From contig DATIFN010000003.1 in assembly GCA_035455245.1 (NCBI GenBank), positions 1-64,000 on the forward strand: a stretch of 64,000 nt of DNA, in the 5' to 3' direction. The stretch is from UBA8516 sp035455245 (GTDB lineage: Archaea > Thermoproteota > Nitrososphaeria > Nitrososphaerales > Nitrosopumilaceae). The position numbers and the translations under genes were made by a program. Shown here piece after piece: positions 43,874 to 51,978 of this stretch (position 1 is the first letter of the stretch; every line of letters begins with the position of its first letter). The notes under the pieces were generated by a model. It was not told where the DNA came from, did not search any database, and saw only the letters and a list, made by a program, of their open reading frames with translations.

Positions 43874-44788
43874 TTAGATGTTTAGTGAATCCTTTAGGCC
43901 CTTGTACCTGTTTCTTATTGTAACTTCAGTAACCCCAGCCGCTAGTGCAATAACTTTTTGTGTCGTGTTTTCTCCGTTTAAAACACATGAAAGATAAAGT
44001 GCAGCAGCTGCGAGCCCCATAGGATCTTTTCCTGCTGTAATTTCTAACTTGTTTGCATCATTTAAAATCACAAGAGCTCTTCGTTTTACCTTTTCAGTCA
44101 ATCCAGCTTCGCTTGCTATTCTGGACATACATTTTACTGGGTCAACTACTGGCATCTTTAGATCTAGTTCTCGCAAAAGGAGCCTATAGCATCGTGAAAC
44201 ATCTTTTCTTTTGATGTTTATTTCACTAGAAACATCGTTTAATGTTCTCGGTGTTCCACTATCTCTACATGCTGCATATAGTGCAGCGGCGAGAAGCCCT
44301 GGAATGGATCGTCCCCTGACAAGGCCCTTATCGAGTGCCTTTCTGTAAATGTAAGCTGTCTTTTCTATTACTGCATCTGAAAGCGCAAGTTTGTCTTTTA
44401 ATCTGCCTAGGTCGCTAAATGCCTGTCTAAAGTTTCTGTCGGAAGATTCGTGTGCTTGGCTTCTACTGTCCCATGTTCTAAGACGCTCTATCGTACTTTT
44501 CATGGATGCAGACAGTGGTTTTCCGGTTACATCCTTGTTTGCATGCCCAATTATGGTAGCAAGTCCCATGTCATGCATCGCAAGCGAGGTTGGTGAACCT
44601 GTTCTGCTTTTATCATCATATTCATCCTTTGAAAATGAACGCCATTCTGGACCTGAATCATCAACTCGTTCAGTAATAACAAAACCACATCCACCGCAAA
44701 ACCTTTCACCTGTTGTATTATCAGTCAGCATGGAGTTTTTTCCACAACGTGCGCATCTCATACCCGTGTTGAAAGTTTGTAAAACCAT
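43874..44788 (-). CDS. tfb: Transcription initiation factor TFB
   Basis: A 304-residue TFIIB homologue. The N-terminal zinc ribbon has C12, C15, C31, C34 (CARC...CGGC), the B-finger/linker includes SGPEWRSF, and two cyclin-like repeats follow (about 110-200 and 210-300, with RSIPGLLAAALYAACRDSGTPRTL and DPMGLAAAALYLSCVLNGE). TFB bridges TBP-bound promoters and RNA polymerase. Thaumarchaea carry several paralogues, so this is not necessarily the main one. Confidence 0.95.
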   Translation of the reverse strand: MVLQTFNTGMRCARCGKNSMLTDNTTGERFCGGCGFVITERVDDSGPEWRSFSKDEYDDKSRTGSPTSLAMHDMGLATIIGHANKDVTGKPLSASMKSTIERLRTWDSRSQAHESSDRNFRQAFSDLGRLKDKLALSDAVIEKTAYIYRKALDKGLVRGRSIPGLLAAALYAACRDSGTPRTLNDVSSEINIKRKDVSRCYRLLLRELDLKMPVVDPVKCMSRIASEAGLTEKVKRRALVILNDANKLEITAGKDPMGLAAAALYLSCVLNGENTTQKVIALAAGVTEVTIRNRYKGLKDSLNI

Positions 44789-44884
44789 GAATATCTGATA
44801 TACATCTGTTGTCTCTCAATAAAAACCAGAGTATTTGCGGATTTTCTACCAAATAGACTTATTTTATGTGTAAGAAAAAAGAAA

Positions 44885-44901
44885 AGACCATTTTCAGGTC
44901 T
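44885..44901 (-). terminator. Hairpin terminator for a minus-strand transcript
   Basis: On the minus strand AGACC-TGAAAAT-GGTCT is followed directly by TTTCTTTTTTC, a 5-bp stem with a U-rich tail. It lies just after the small Lys-rich frames at 44911-44983. On the plus strand the tail is weaker. It suggests a short transcript from about 45000 leftward. Confidence 0.4.
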
Positions 44902-44910
44902 GTTTTGTTA

Positions 44911-44970
44911 TTATTTACTCTTCTTTGTACTTTTTGATTTTGCTTTTGATTTGGCTTTTGCCATTCTCAT
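44911..44970 (-). CDS. Possible tiny Lys/Ser-rich peptide
   Basis: ATG 44970 to TAA encodes a 19-residue, extremely basic peptide (MRMAKAKSKAKSKSTKKSK), with an overlapping alternative frame from ATG 44983. A terminator-like hairpin follows within 10 bases. The surrounding interval 44789-45106 holds no other gene, apart from the promoter regions of TFB and the TRAM gene. Could equally be a small RNA. Confidence 0.25.
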   Translation of the reverse strand: MRMAKAKSKAKSKSTKKSK

Positions 44971-45106
44971 TAAGTTTTTCCATTGCTATTAAGCGTGCTG
45001 AAATGATTCAATTTAGTCAATGATGCCAATTTTTTGTCGTGATCGCAATTTACATCCATTCTTATTGGGATTCAATTCATCATCATATTAGAAAGGAGGT
45101 GCAACG

Positions 45107-45418
45107 ATGAGTTATAACGACGGCGGTTATGGAAGATCGAACAGAGGATATGGCCGAGATAGAGGATATGGCGGCAATAGGCGATTTGACGATGGACCAA
45201 AACCAGTAGAAACCGGAAAAGAATACGACGTTTCCATAACGGAAATTAGCAGAAAAGGAGACGGTATCGCAAGAGTAGAAGGCTTTGTGATATTTGTCAA
45301 AAACGGCAAGGCTGGTCAGAACGCAAAAATAAAGATTACCCAAGTGGGTGGACGATTTGCTTCTGGTGAAATCGTAGAAAGTTCTACACAACCTGCAGCA
45401 GAATCAGCGGCTGAATAA
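45107..45418 (+). CDS. TRAM-domain RNA-binding protein
   Basis: A 103-residue protein. The first 30 residues are rich in Gly, Tyr and Arg (YGRSNRGYGRDRGYGG), a low-complexity RNA-binding-like tail. Residues 36-92 form a TRAM domain (GKEYDVSITEISRKGDGIARVEGFVIFVKN...GQNAKIKITQVGGRFASGEIV). TRAM proteins act as RNA chaperones, a cold-shock-like role in archaea. Unusually for this window a clear Shine-Dalgarno (GGAGGTG at 45092-45098) lies 8 bases before the ATG. Confidence 0.92.
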   Translation: MSYNDGGYGRSNRGYGRDRGYGGNRRFDDGPKPVETGKEYDVSITEISRKGDGIARVEGFVIFVKNGKAGQNAKIKITQVGGRFASGEIVESSTQPAAESAAE

Positions 45419-45546
45419 GCAATCTGATCAATCCAAAAAACTAATTTTTTCCCAAATTTTTCTTTTTAATTATTCACGTACATGACAAGTGTTAAGACAA
45501 TGCAAACTTAGATAATCTATTTAACAAGTGGTTGGCATTTTTTTAC

Positions 45547-46623
45547 GTGAAAGCCCTAGTCTATGAAGAATATGCACCTGATGATAATTTCAATAAAATT
45601 CTTAAAATAAAAGAAATCCCAGAACCAAAACCAAAATCTAAAGAGGTTGTCTTTAAGGTAAAGGTAGCCGGCTTAAACTATGATGACATATGGGGAATGC
45701 GAGGAAAACCAATCCAAATTCCTCTACCTCATATTTCTGGAACCGATGCGGCAGGGGAGGTTATCGCAGTTGGCGAAGAAGTGCAAAACATCAAAATTGG
45801 AGATAGAGTTGTGTCCCATGGAAATATTTCTTGCAGAGTTTGCATGGCGTGTACAGAGGGAAGGGAATATGATTGTAGAGATAGAAAAGTATGGGGTTTT
45901 CAAACAGGGCCATTGTGGGGCGGATACTGTGAAGCCACTCATCTACCAGAAGTAAATGTTGTAAAAATACCCCAAGGAGTAAGTTATGACGAGGCAGCAG
46001 CTGCCTCTATGACTCTCATGACGTCATGGCACATGTTGGTTGGAAGAGCCAAAATCAAACCAGGTCAAACAGTTCTGATAATGGGTGGCGGTTCTGGAAT
46101 GGGAACTTTTGGAATTCAGATAGCAAAATTGTATAACTGTGATGTTATTGCAACGGCAAGTCAAAGTAAACTTGAAAAATGCTTAGAAGTTGGTGCAGAT
46201 TATGCAGTGGATCACCGAAAAGAGAATTGGGATAAAGAAGTATTTTCTATTACAAAAGAGATTGCTAAAAAGAAAGGACAGTCTCCAGGACTGGATGTTA
46301 TCTTTGAGCATATTGGAGGTTCTCACTGGAATAAAGAACTGTCTTTACTAAAATATGGAGCAACACTTGTTACAACTGGGGCAACAACTGGTTATAATGT
46401 ACATAGTGATCTTCGTAATATTTTTTTCAAGGGAACTAATATCTTGGGATCTACACAAGGAACTAGGACAGAATTAGAAGTGGCCTTGTATTGGATGTCA
46501 AAAGGAAAAATAAAATCAATAGTTGATTCTACATATTCGTTAGAAAATGCAGTAGATGCTTATACAAAAATGCTTAGTGGAGAACATTTTGGCAAGATTC
46601 TGATCAAACCAGATAAAAACTAG
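45547..46623 (+). CDS. MDR-family (zinc alcohol dehydrogenase-like) oxidoreductase
   Basis: A 358-residue medium-chain reductase. I choose GTG 45547 (MKALVYEEYAPD) because CTATTTAAC lies 28 bases before it, although the frame opens at TTG 45532. A structural zinc lobe is intact (Cx2Cx2Cx7C within SCRVCMACTEGREYDC). The catalytic zinc ligands of alcohol dehydrogenases are missing: NYDDIWG replaces the Cys position and SGTD replaces GHE. The NAD(P) fold is MGGGSGMGTFG. It is likely an enoyl reductase-type enzyme; acryloyl-CoA or crotonyl-CoA reduction in the carbon fixation cycle is possible but unproven. Confidence 0.85.
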   Translation: MKALVYEEYAPDDNFNKILKIKEIPEPKPKSKEVVFKVKVAGLNYDDIWGMRGKPIQIPLPHISGTDAAGEVIAVGEEVQNIKIGDRVVSHGNISCRVCMACTEGREYDCRDRKVWGFQTGPLWGGYCEATHLPEVNVVKIPQGVSYDEAAAASMTLMTSWHMLVGRAKIKPGQTVLIMGGGSGMGTFGIQIAKLYNCDVIATASQSKLEKCLEVGADYAVDHRKENWDKEVFSITKEIAKKKGQSPGLDVIFEHIGGSHWNKELSLLKYGATLVTTGATTGYNVHSDLRNIFFKGTNILGSTQGTRTELEVALYWMSKGKIKSIVDSTYSLENAVDAYTKMLSGEHFGKILIKPDKN

Positions 46624-46794
46624 CGATTCCAATCAAATTTTAGTTTTTAATTTGCTAAATTCTGGCGTAGGAGTTGTCATATTGATTCCTACGAATGCAT
46701 TATTTTGTTTTAAACAAAGTATTGTTTTGGAAAATACCACAAACGGTTGGGTATATTCGCTAGAATGAAATTACTATCAGGTTCAATTTTCTAG

Positions 46795-47100
46795 TCATCT
46801 TTTAGGCCCCACCATTTCATCACTTTTAACATCTTGATCCCATCTTCCACGATAACCTTTGACTAGTGCAACAAGTCCAGAACCAATCAGTGCCATTACT
46901 ACGCCAAAGAAAATTATTTTGTCTTGCATGGTAATATTACAATAAGATGAATCGGTTTCTGATTCTGTATAGTCAATACAGTTTCCAAATTCGTTTACCT
47001 GAACTGTAAATTCTAAAAATGGCCCCCCAAGTATCCCCAAAACAAGAAAGCCGGCAAAAACAAGCACTATTCCTAACATTACAAAGCGAGTATCGCTCAC
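46795..47100 (-). CDS. Two-span membrane protein, unrecognised
   Basis: A 101-residue protein from GTG 47100 with two hydrophobic helices (VMLGIVLVFAGFLVLGILGG and IIFFGVVMALIGSGLVALV) joined by an extracellular loop with two Cys (NCIDY, YCNIT). The C-terminal tail is basic. Divergent from the coiled-coil gene. Function unknown. 46624-46794 shows no gene. Confidence 0.6.
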   Translation of the reverse strand: MSDTRFVMLGIVLVFAGFLVLGILGGPFLEFTVQVNEFGNCIDYTESETDSSYCNITMQDKIIFFGVVMALIGSGLVALVKGYRGRWDQDVKSDEMVGPKR

Positions 47101-47164
47101 AGAGTAAATTGCAGCGTGTGATATTTAATGTTGTAAGGATACTATCCCAGTAGGTAAAGATTAA

Positions 47165-48427
47165 ATGGTTTTTGGATGGGGTAAGAAAAAGTCTATAGAG
47201 CCCACCCAATTAGTAAAACAAATTTCTTTAGATAAAATAGACGGAATGTTACAAGAAAAAAATAATCAATTAAGCAATCAAATTATCGAAAAATCAAAAC
47301 CAATTAGAAACAAAATAGAAACCTCCCGAAAAGAAATCATGAATATAATTTCACAGTTTGAATCAGATGATCTTGGATCCCAAGATGTGGACAAAAACTT
47401 GCGAGTAATTATTGAGCGAGGCAAGAGTTCTGTTATTGCGGGGGTAAGAAAAGAAGCCTCACAAAAATTAGATGAGATAGAAAAATACCAAGATGTGGTA
47501 AATCTAAATACTGATATTGCTCAGCTTCTAAAAAGGGTTGGCGATATATTAGGTCCAAATTCAAGAGTGATGCATGTTTTTGCAAGAAAGTACGCAGACA
47601 AGCTTAAAGAAATTCTAGCAGAAATTTCGAAAGCCAAAGCAGAATTACAGAAATTTGTTGATGAACATAATGAACTTGATTCGAGCATTTCAAATATTTT
47701 AGAATGGTCAACAAAGATTACCAATTCAAAAAAAGACATTGAGGTAAAAAATAATGCCATAGCAAGAACAAAAGAAGAGATTCAACAAATCACTCAAACA
47801 ATTCAAAATTTGGAAGAAGAGATCAGGAATCTGAAATCAAGTGAAAACTATATTGAATTTCTTAATGGTAAAAAACAACTAGAATCACTGAACACCGAAA
47901 GGGACAGGATTAAAAATTCCATGGATTTCCAGTTTTCAAAAATTTCAAGACCACTTGGCAAATATAGCTATGTTTCTTCACTTGAAAAGCCATTAAAAGT
48001 AGTGATGGAAAAAATAATTGAAAATCCATATGATGTCATCACTAATGAAACCAAAAATGCGGCAATTGAAGTCTTACAAGCAGTAATCAAGTCAGTGGTA
48101 GCAGGCAACATTTCTGTCAAGGATACCGACAAATCTGTTGAACAAATTGAAGAGACAATTGTCAGATTAGACGAATTCTTGAGGCTAAAAAATGATTTAT
48201 TAAAAAAAAGAAATTCGTTGGAACAAAGCCTTCTTTTCAACAGCAAAGACCTAGAAGAAAAAGAAAAGAATCTTGTAAGAATAAAGGAACACAAAATAGA
48301 ATATGAATCTGAAATTACAAGTCTTGAAAGTAAAATCAATGAATCAGCGAAACTTATACCACAGATTGTAAAAAACACGGAATCCAAATTAAGTGAAATT
48401 TTAGGAACAAAGTTTACCATAATTTGA
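47165..48427 (+). CDS. Long coiled-coil protein, unrecognised
   Basis: A 420-residue soluble protein. After a short MVFGWGKKK start it is almost wholly helical, with coiled-coil segments at about 20-60, 150-240 (KDIEVKNNAIARTKEEIQQI) and 320-400, separated by a more globular section near 250-310 (GKYSYVSSLEKPLKVVMEKI). No ATPase motif is present, so it is not an SMC or SbcC. It may be a structural or membrane-associated scaffold. Followed 37 bases later by the JAMM gene. Confidence 0.75.
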   Translation: MVFGWGKKKSIEPTQLVKQISLDKIDGMLQEKNNQLSNQIIEKSKPIRNKIETSRKEIMNIISQFESDDLGSQDVDKNLRVIIERGKSSVIAGVRKEASQKLDEIEKYQDVVNLNTDIAQLLKRVGDILGPNSRVMHVFARKYADKLKEILAEISKAKAELQKFVDEHNELDSSISNILEWSTKITNSKKDIEVKNNAIARTKEEIQQITQTIQNLEEEIRNLKSSENYIEFLNGKKQLESLNTERDRIKNSMDFQFSKISRPLGKYSYVSSLEKPLKVVMEKIIENPYDVITNETKNAAIEVLQAVIKSVVAGNISVKDTDKSVEQIEETIVRLDEFLRLKNDLLKKRNSLEQSLLFNSKDLEEKEKNLVRIKEHKIEYESEITSLESKINESAKLIPQIVKNTESKLSEILGTKFTII

Positions 48428-48464
48428 TTTAACATTAATTAGATTGAAGGGGTAATCTTTTCTT

Positions 48465-48863
48465 ATGATATTTAAGAAAGCAAGGCTGCAGCGCACCATA
48501 ACTGTCACAAAAGAGACACGTGATGGAATCTTGACATATTGTAAGATGAATCATCCATATGAAGGAATTTTGATCCTTCGTGGAAAATCAAACAGGGGAA
48601 ATGTCGTAGTAGATGGTCTTGTGATTCCACCATTTTCACACCATGGACCTACGTTTGCAGGGTTTCCTCATTCATTTTTGCCTTTTGATCCAAGTTATGT
48701 AGGAACAGTTCATTCACATCCAAGCGGTTCTGCACAACCATCTGTTACGGATCTGCACAATTTCTTTGGTTTTGTATCAATGATTGTTAAATCACCTTAC
48801 GAGAACGAGGATATTTTTGCGTATGACAGAGACGGCAATAGTCTTCCAGTAACAATCAGTTAG
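48465..48863 (+). CDS. JAMM/MPN-domain metalloprotease-like protein
   Basis: A 132-residue protein with a full JAMM zinc motif: E33 (HPYEGILIL), H83 and H85 (VHSHP), S93 and D96 (SVTD), matching E-xn-HxH-x7-S-x2-D. Archaeal JAMM enzymes remove ubiquitin-like SAMP/Urm1-type modifiers from proteins. The nearby Cdc48 homologue fits a protein-turnover setting. A GGGG-containing stretch (AAGGGGTAATC) precedes the ATG but is not a clear Shine-Dalgarno. Confidence 0.9.
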   Translation: MIFKKARLQRTITVTKETRDGILTYCKMNHPYEGILILRGKSNRGNVVVDGLVIPPFSHHGPTFAGFPHSFLPFDPSYVGTVHSHPSGSAQPSVTDLHNFFGFVSMIVKSPYENEDIFAYDRDGNSLPVTIS

Positions 48864-48912
48864 GTGAAATTCTGACAAAAACTTATAAGCTTTTTGAAAC
48901 AAAGTGAAGTGT

Positions 48913-49209
48913 TTGGATAGACAGTATAAGACTTATCTAATTTTCCTTTTCGGTTCACTTGCTATCAGCATTGGGTTACAATACCTCTTAGGATTCCCTT
49001 GGGGATTGATGGCCTCCTTGGCACTTTTCATATTATTTCCCCTCATCATCAGAAGGCGAGCACTTAGAAGAATGGGAGGATTTGGAGAGGGTGGCGGATT
49101 CTTTGGTCAGAGCCAGAGCGTAAAATACATCTGTCTTACATGCAACAACAAGTACAAAGGTGGTGCCTGTCCACGATGCGGTTCCAAGATGAAAAGAGCA
49201 GATTTCTAA
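48913..49209 (+). CDS. Membrane protein with C-terminal zinc ribbon
   Basis: A 98-residue protein, with the start placed at TTG 48913 because ACTTATAAGC is centred 27 bases before it (a GTG at 48904 is also in frame). Two hydrophobic helices (YLIFLFGSLAISIGLQYLLG and GLMASLALFILFPLII) are followed by a Gly-rich linker and a zinc ribbon with CLTC and CPRC. The ribbon would face the cytoplasm if the hairpin inserts in the usual way. Function unknown. Confidence 0.65.
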   Translation: MDRQYKTYLIFLFGSLAISIGLQYLLGFPWGLMASLALFILFPLIIRRRALRRMGGFGEGGGFFGQSQSVKYICLTCNNKYKGGACPRCGSKMKRADF

Positions 49210-49226
49210 AAGACCATTAATTCAAC

Positions 49227-49544
49227 ATGACTCTTGAAGAACTAAGGAAGAAGGCATTATTTCAAAATACCATAGATACTTGGATAATGGCGTGCAGTGA
49301 AAATAAAACAGAATGGTTTTCTCCACAAAATTACAAAAAATTCATAAGTTATCTTTCTACCAGTGGTCTTAAGATGCAAAAATTTCCTCTGTGTATTAAA
49401 GAATCTGGTGGCATGTATGAAAGAGGTAGAGACAAGACAGAGTTTGCAGAAATATTATCACATGAAACCGATCCAAATGCAGCAGCATACACTTTGAGAT
49501 TAAATGATGATGTGATAAAATTAATTCGTCAGTTCAAGCCCTAA
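49227..49544 (+). CDS. Conserved small soluble protein, unrecognised
   Basis: A 105-residue protein starting at ATG 49227, 17 bases after the preceding gene, with WIMACSENKTEWFSP and KFPLCIKESGGMYERGRDK. No known motif. Its stop overlaps that of the convergent ABC permease by 4 bases. Likely cotranscribed with the zinc-ribbon membrane gene. Confidence 0.6.
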   Translation: MTLEELRKKALFQNTIDTWIMACSENKTEWFSPQNYKKFISYLSTSGLKMQKFPLCIKESGGMYERGRDKTEFAEILSHETDPNAAAYTLRLNDDVIKLIRQFKP

Positions 49545-50896
49545 CGTTTTAGTCGTGGGTTTGCTACTCTATCCATCGCGTTTCCAATAAACACAAAGGC
49601 AAGACCAGTTATTGCAATCATTATTCCTGGAGGCAGGATCCACCACCAAAGACCACGAGCTGCAGCTCCAAAAGAATTCGCGTCATGAAGTATCTGGCCC
49701 CATGTAGGAAAAGTAGGATCTCCTAGCCCCAAAAAGCTAAGCCCAGCTTCAGTAGTAATTGCCGCAGGTACAGAGATTGCAATGCTTGCAAAGGTGTATG
49801 GCAATAACTGCGGCAGAATGTGTTTGAATATTATTTTGATATCTTTTTCTCCCATGAGTTTAGCAGCCTCAATGTACTGCAGGGTTTTGATTTGAATTGC
49901 CATGCTTCTTGAAACCTTTGCAATACCAACCCATCCAAATATCACCAAGAATCCAACTATCAAAAATATACTGTTCCCAATGGATACTGCTAAAATTATC
50001 AATAACGGAAGGGCAGGAAGTGCGTAAATTACATCATTAAACCGCATAAGAGATTCGTCTGTTTTTTTGCCCTTGTAACCAGCGTATACTCCATAGATTA
50101 GTCCGATAAGAACAGAACCTAAGGCTACTGCAATTCCAATAAACATTGCAAGAGGAGTTCCCCACAGTAATCCAACAGCAAGATCCCGTCTTAAATCATC
50201 AGTACCCATAATCCCATATACCTTGCCGCCAAGGATTAGCTTTGAACTAATGATATCTGCCTTAGAATCAACATTATAAAATTTCATTTGGAAAACATAT
50301 CTGCCTTTCAAGATTTTGTTTTGATCAGTTTCGGAAAAAACTACATCTTCTGCAGACAGCAAGTCGGTGGAGAATCCAAAATTGTTTGTATTTTTTCGAA
50401 GATTTTTTTTCACAGAATCATCGGTTGAAAATATTTGTTCAGAGTAAATAGAACCATCTGATTGTGGGAGTGATCTTGATATTAAATCAATCTTTAATCC
50501 ATCAGGACGCGTTACTGACATTTGGAATAATGGAGCACCAGAATATTTTGCAGAATAGTCATAGATAAAGTCACTTGGAAATCCATCATACTGATAATCA
50601 ATAGCAAAGGTTTGTGAGAAGGTTGAAATGTTTCCATTCGTTTGTGATGAGGTTTGTGGATATTTGAGAATTTTGTGTTCGGGAATTTTTTCTGCGCTAA
50701 GATAGTTTACCCAGGCAGGCATTGATGATTTTGGAAAAGTTATCCAACTTGATGGATTATTCCATTCTTTAAATGTCTCAGCAGGGATCGTTGTGACAGC
50801 AATTATTGACAAGACAAAAAGCATTATTAGTATACCTATTCCTGCAAGCCCTATCGTACTTCTTGAAAATTCTTTCCAGATTTCCTTTGTTCTCAT
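49541..50896 (-). CDS. Peptide ABC transporter permease, DppC type, with large extracellular insert
   Basis: A 451-residue permease. Residues about 15-40 are the first span, then about 170 residues of soluble beta-rich sequence, then the five-span permease core with the EAA loop (YIEAAKLMGEKDIKIIFKHILPQLLP) and GLSFLGLGDPTFPTWGQIL, typical of DppC/OppC. Normal DppC is about 300 residues, so the loop after the first helix is expanded by 150 or more. Overlaps the DppB gene by 4 bases. Confidence 0.9.
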   Translation of the reverse strand: MRTKEIWKEFSRSTIGLAGIGILIMLFVLSIIAVTTIPAETFKEWNNPSSWITFPKSSMPAWVNYLSAEKIPEHKILKYPQTSSQTNGNISTFSQTFAIDYQYDGFPSDFIYDYSAKYSGAPLFQMSVTRPDGLKIDLISRSLPQSDGSIYSEQIFSTDDSVKKNLRKNTNNFGFSTDLLSAEDVVFSETDQNKILKGRYVFQMKFYNVDSKADIISSKLILGGKVYGIMGTDDLRRDLAVGLLWGTPLAMFIGIAVALGSVLIGLIYGVYAGYKGKKTDESLMRFNDVIYALPALPLLIILAVSIGNSIFLIVGFLVIFGWVGIAKVSRSMAIQIKTLQYIEAAKLMGEKDIKIIFKHILPQLLPYTFASIAISVPAAITTEAGLSFLGLGDPTFPTWGQILHDANSFGAAARGLWWWILPPGIMIAITGLAFVFIGNAMDRVANPRLKR

Positions 50897-51963
50897 CCTG
50901 TCCTCACCCTTGGGTCAAAGTAACCATAAAGGATATCAGCCAAAAATATACTTGCAAGGAAAAAAGCAGTTAGCACATATGTTGCACCTATTATCACAGG
51001 AAGGTCCAAAACGTTAATTGCCTCATAGTAAAGCCGACCCATGCCAGGCCAGTCAAATACTGCCTCTGTAATTATTGCACCTCCAAGCGAACCTGAAAGA
51101 CTCAGTGCAAGCACCGTAACAATTGGGGGTGCTGCATTTTTTAGTGCATGTTTGTAAAGTATTTTTTTTTCTGGAATGCCAATGGCTCTTTTTGCAGTTA
51201 CAAAATCTTCTTGTAAGACACCGATCATAAAGTTTCGTACAAGATAAGCCCATGAACCAAATCCAATCAATATCAACGTGATGACAGGAAGCGTCATGTG
51301 GTACAACAATGCGCCAATATATCCTGGATCGGTGGCGGGAATAAGTGGCGTTGCTCTTGCAGGAAATATCTGGTACGTAAATGAAAAGACGAAGATCATC
51401 AGCATGCCTATCCACCAGACAGGAAAGCTACTACTTACTACAGCGAAAGTAGAAGTCAATCTGTCAAGTTTGGAATTTATTTTATTGGCAGAAAGTGCCC
51501 CGATAAATATTCCAATTAAAGAAATGATCACAGTTGCGGTGGTAAAAAGCAAAATCGTTCTTGGTAGTTTTTCAAGCAAGATGTCTTTGACATTAGACGA
51601 ACCAGAGTCACTTGTGAGAAATGTTGCATGACCAAAATCAAGAATTAAAATTTTGTACATTGATAAACCTAATTTCGGTGGATAATACCATGGAGCATCA
51701 AGACCTAATGCAACAGTCCTTGTTTTGATACAGTTTTGAATGAACCCTTCTACTTCTTCTGGGCTTAAACCTTTTACAATGTTTGGATTGTTAGTGACAC
51801 CTTCTCTGCATTCAATGGCAACGCTTTGATTTAGTATACTATCCATGTTGGAACCAACAAGTGCTATTGTAACAAGTAGTGTAGCCATGAGAACCCCAAA
51901 CATCGTTATTGCGCGAGTCAAGAGATATCGCTTGAAGCTCATTTTGCGATTATTTACCCCCAA
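50893..51963 (-). CDS. Peptide ABC transporter permease, DppB type
   Basis: A 356-residue permease with the first span near residues 12-35, a soluble loop, and the core with VWWIGMLMIFVFS, the EAA-type loop (TAKRAIGIPEKKILYKHALKNAAPP) and GGAIITEAVFDWPGMGRLYYEAI, which are DppB/OppB signatures. It forms the channel with the DppC gene downstream. Lies 15 bases after the substrate-binding protein gene. No ATPase gene (DppD/F) is present in this window. Confidence 0.92.
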   Translation of the reverse strand: MGVNNRKMSFKRYLLTRAITMFGVLMATLLVTIALVGSNMDSILNQSVAIECREGVTNNPNIVKGLSPEEVEGFIQNCIKTRTVALGLDAPWYYPPKLGLSMYKILILDFGHATFLTSDSGSSNVKDILLEKLPRTILLFTTATVIISLIGIFIGALSANKINSKLDRLTSTFAVVSSSFPVWWIGMLMIFVFSFTYQIFPARATPLIPATDPGYIGALLYHMTLPVITLILIGFGSWAYLVRNFMIGVLQEDFVTAKRAIGIPEKKILYKHALKNAAPPIVTVLALSLSGSLGGAIITEAVFDWPGMGRLYYEAINVLDLPVIIGATYVLTAFFLASIFLADILYGYFDPRVRTG

Positions 51964-51978
51964 AATTTAACAACATAT

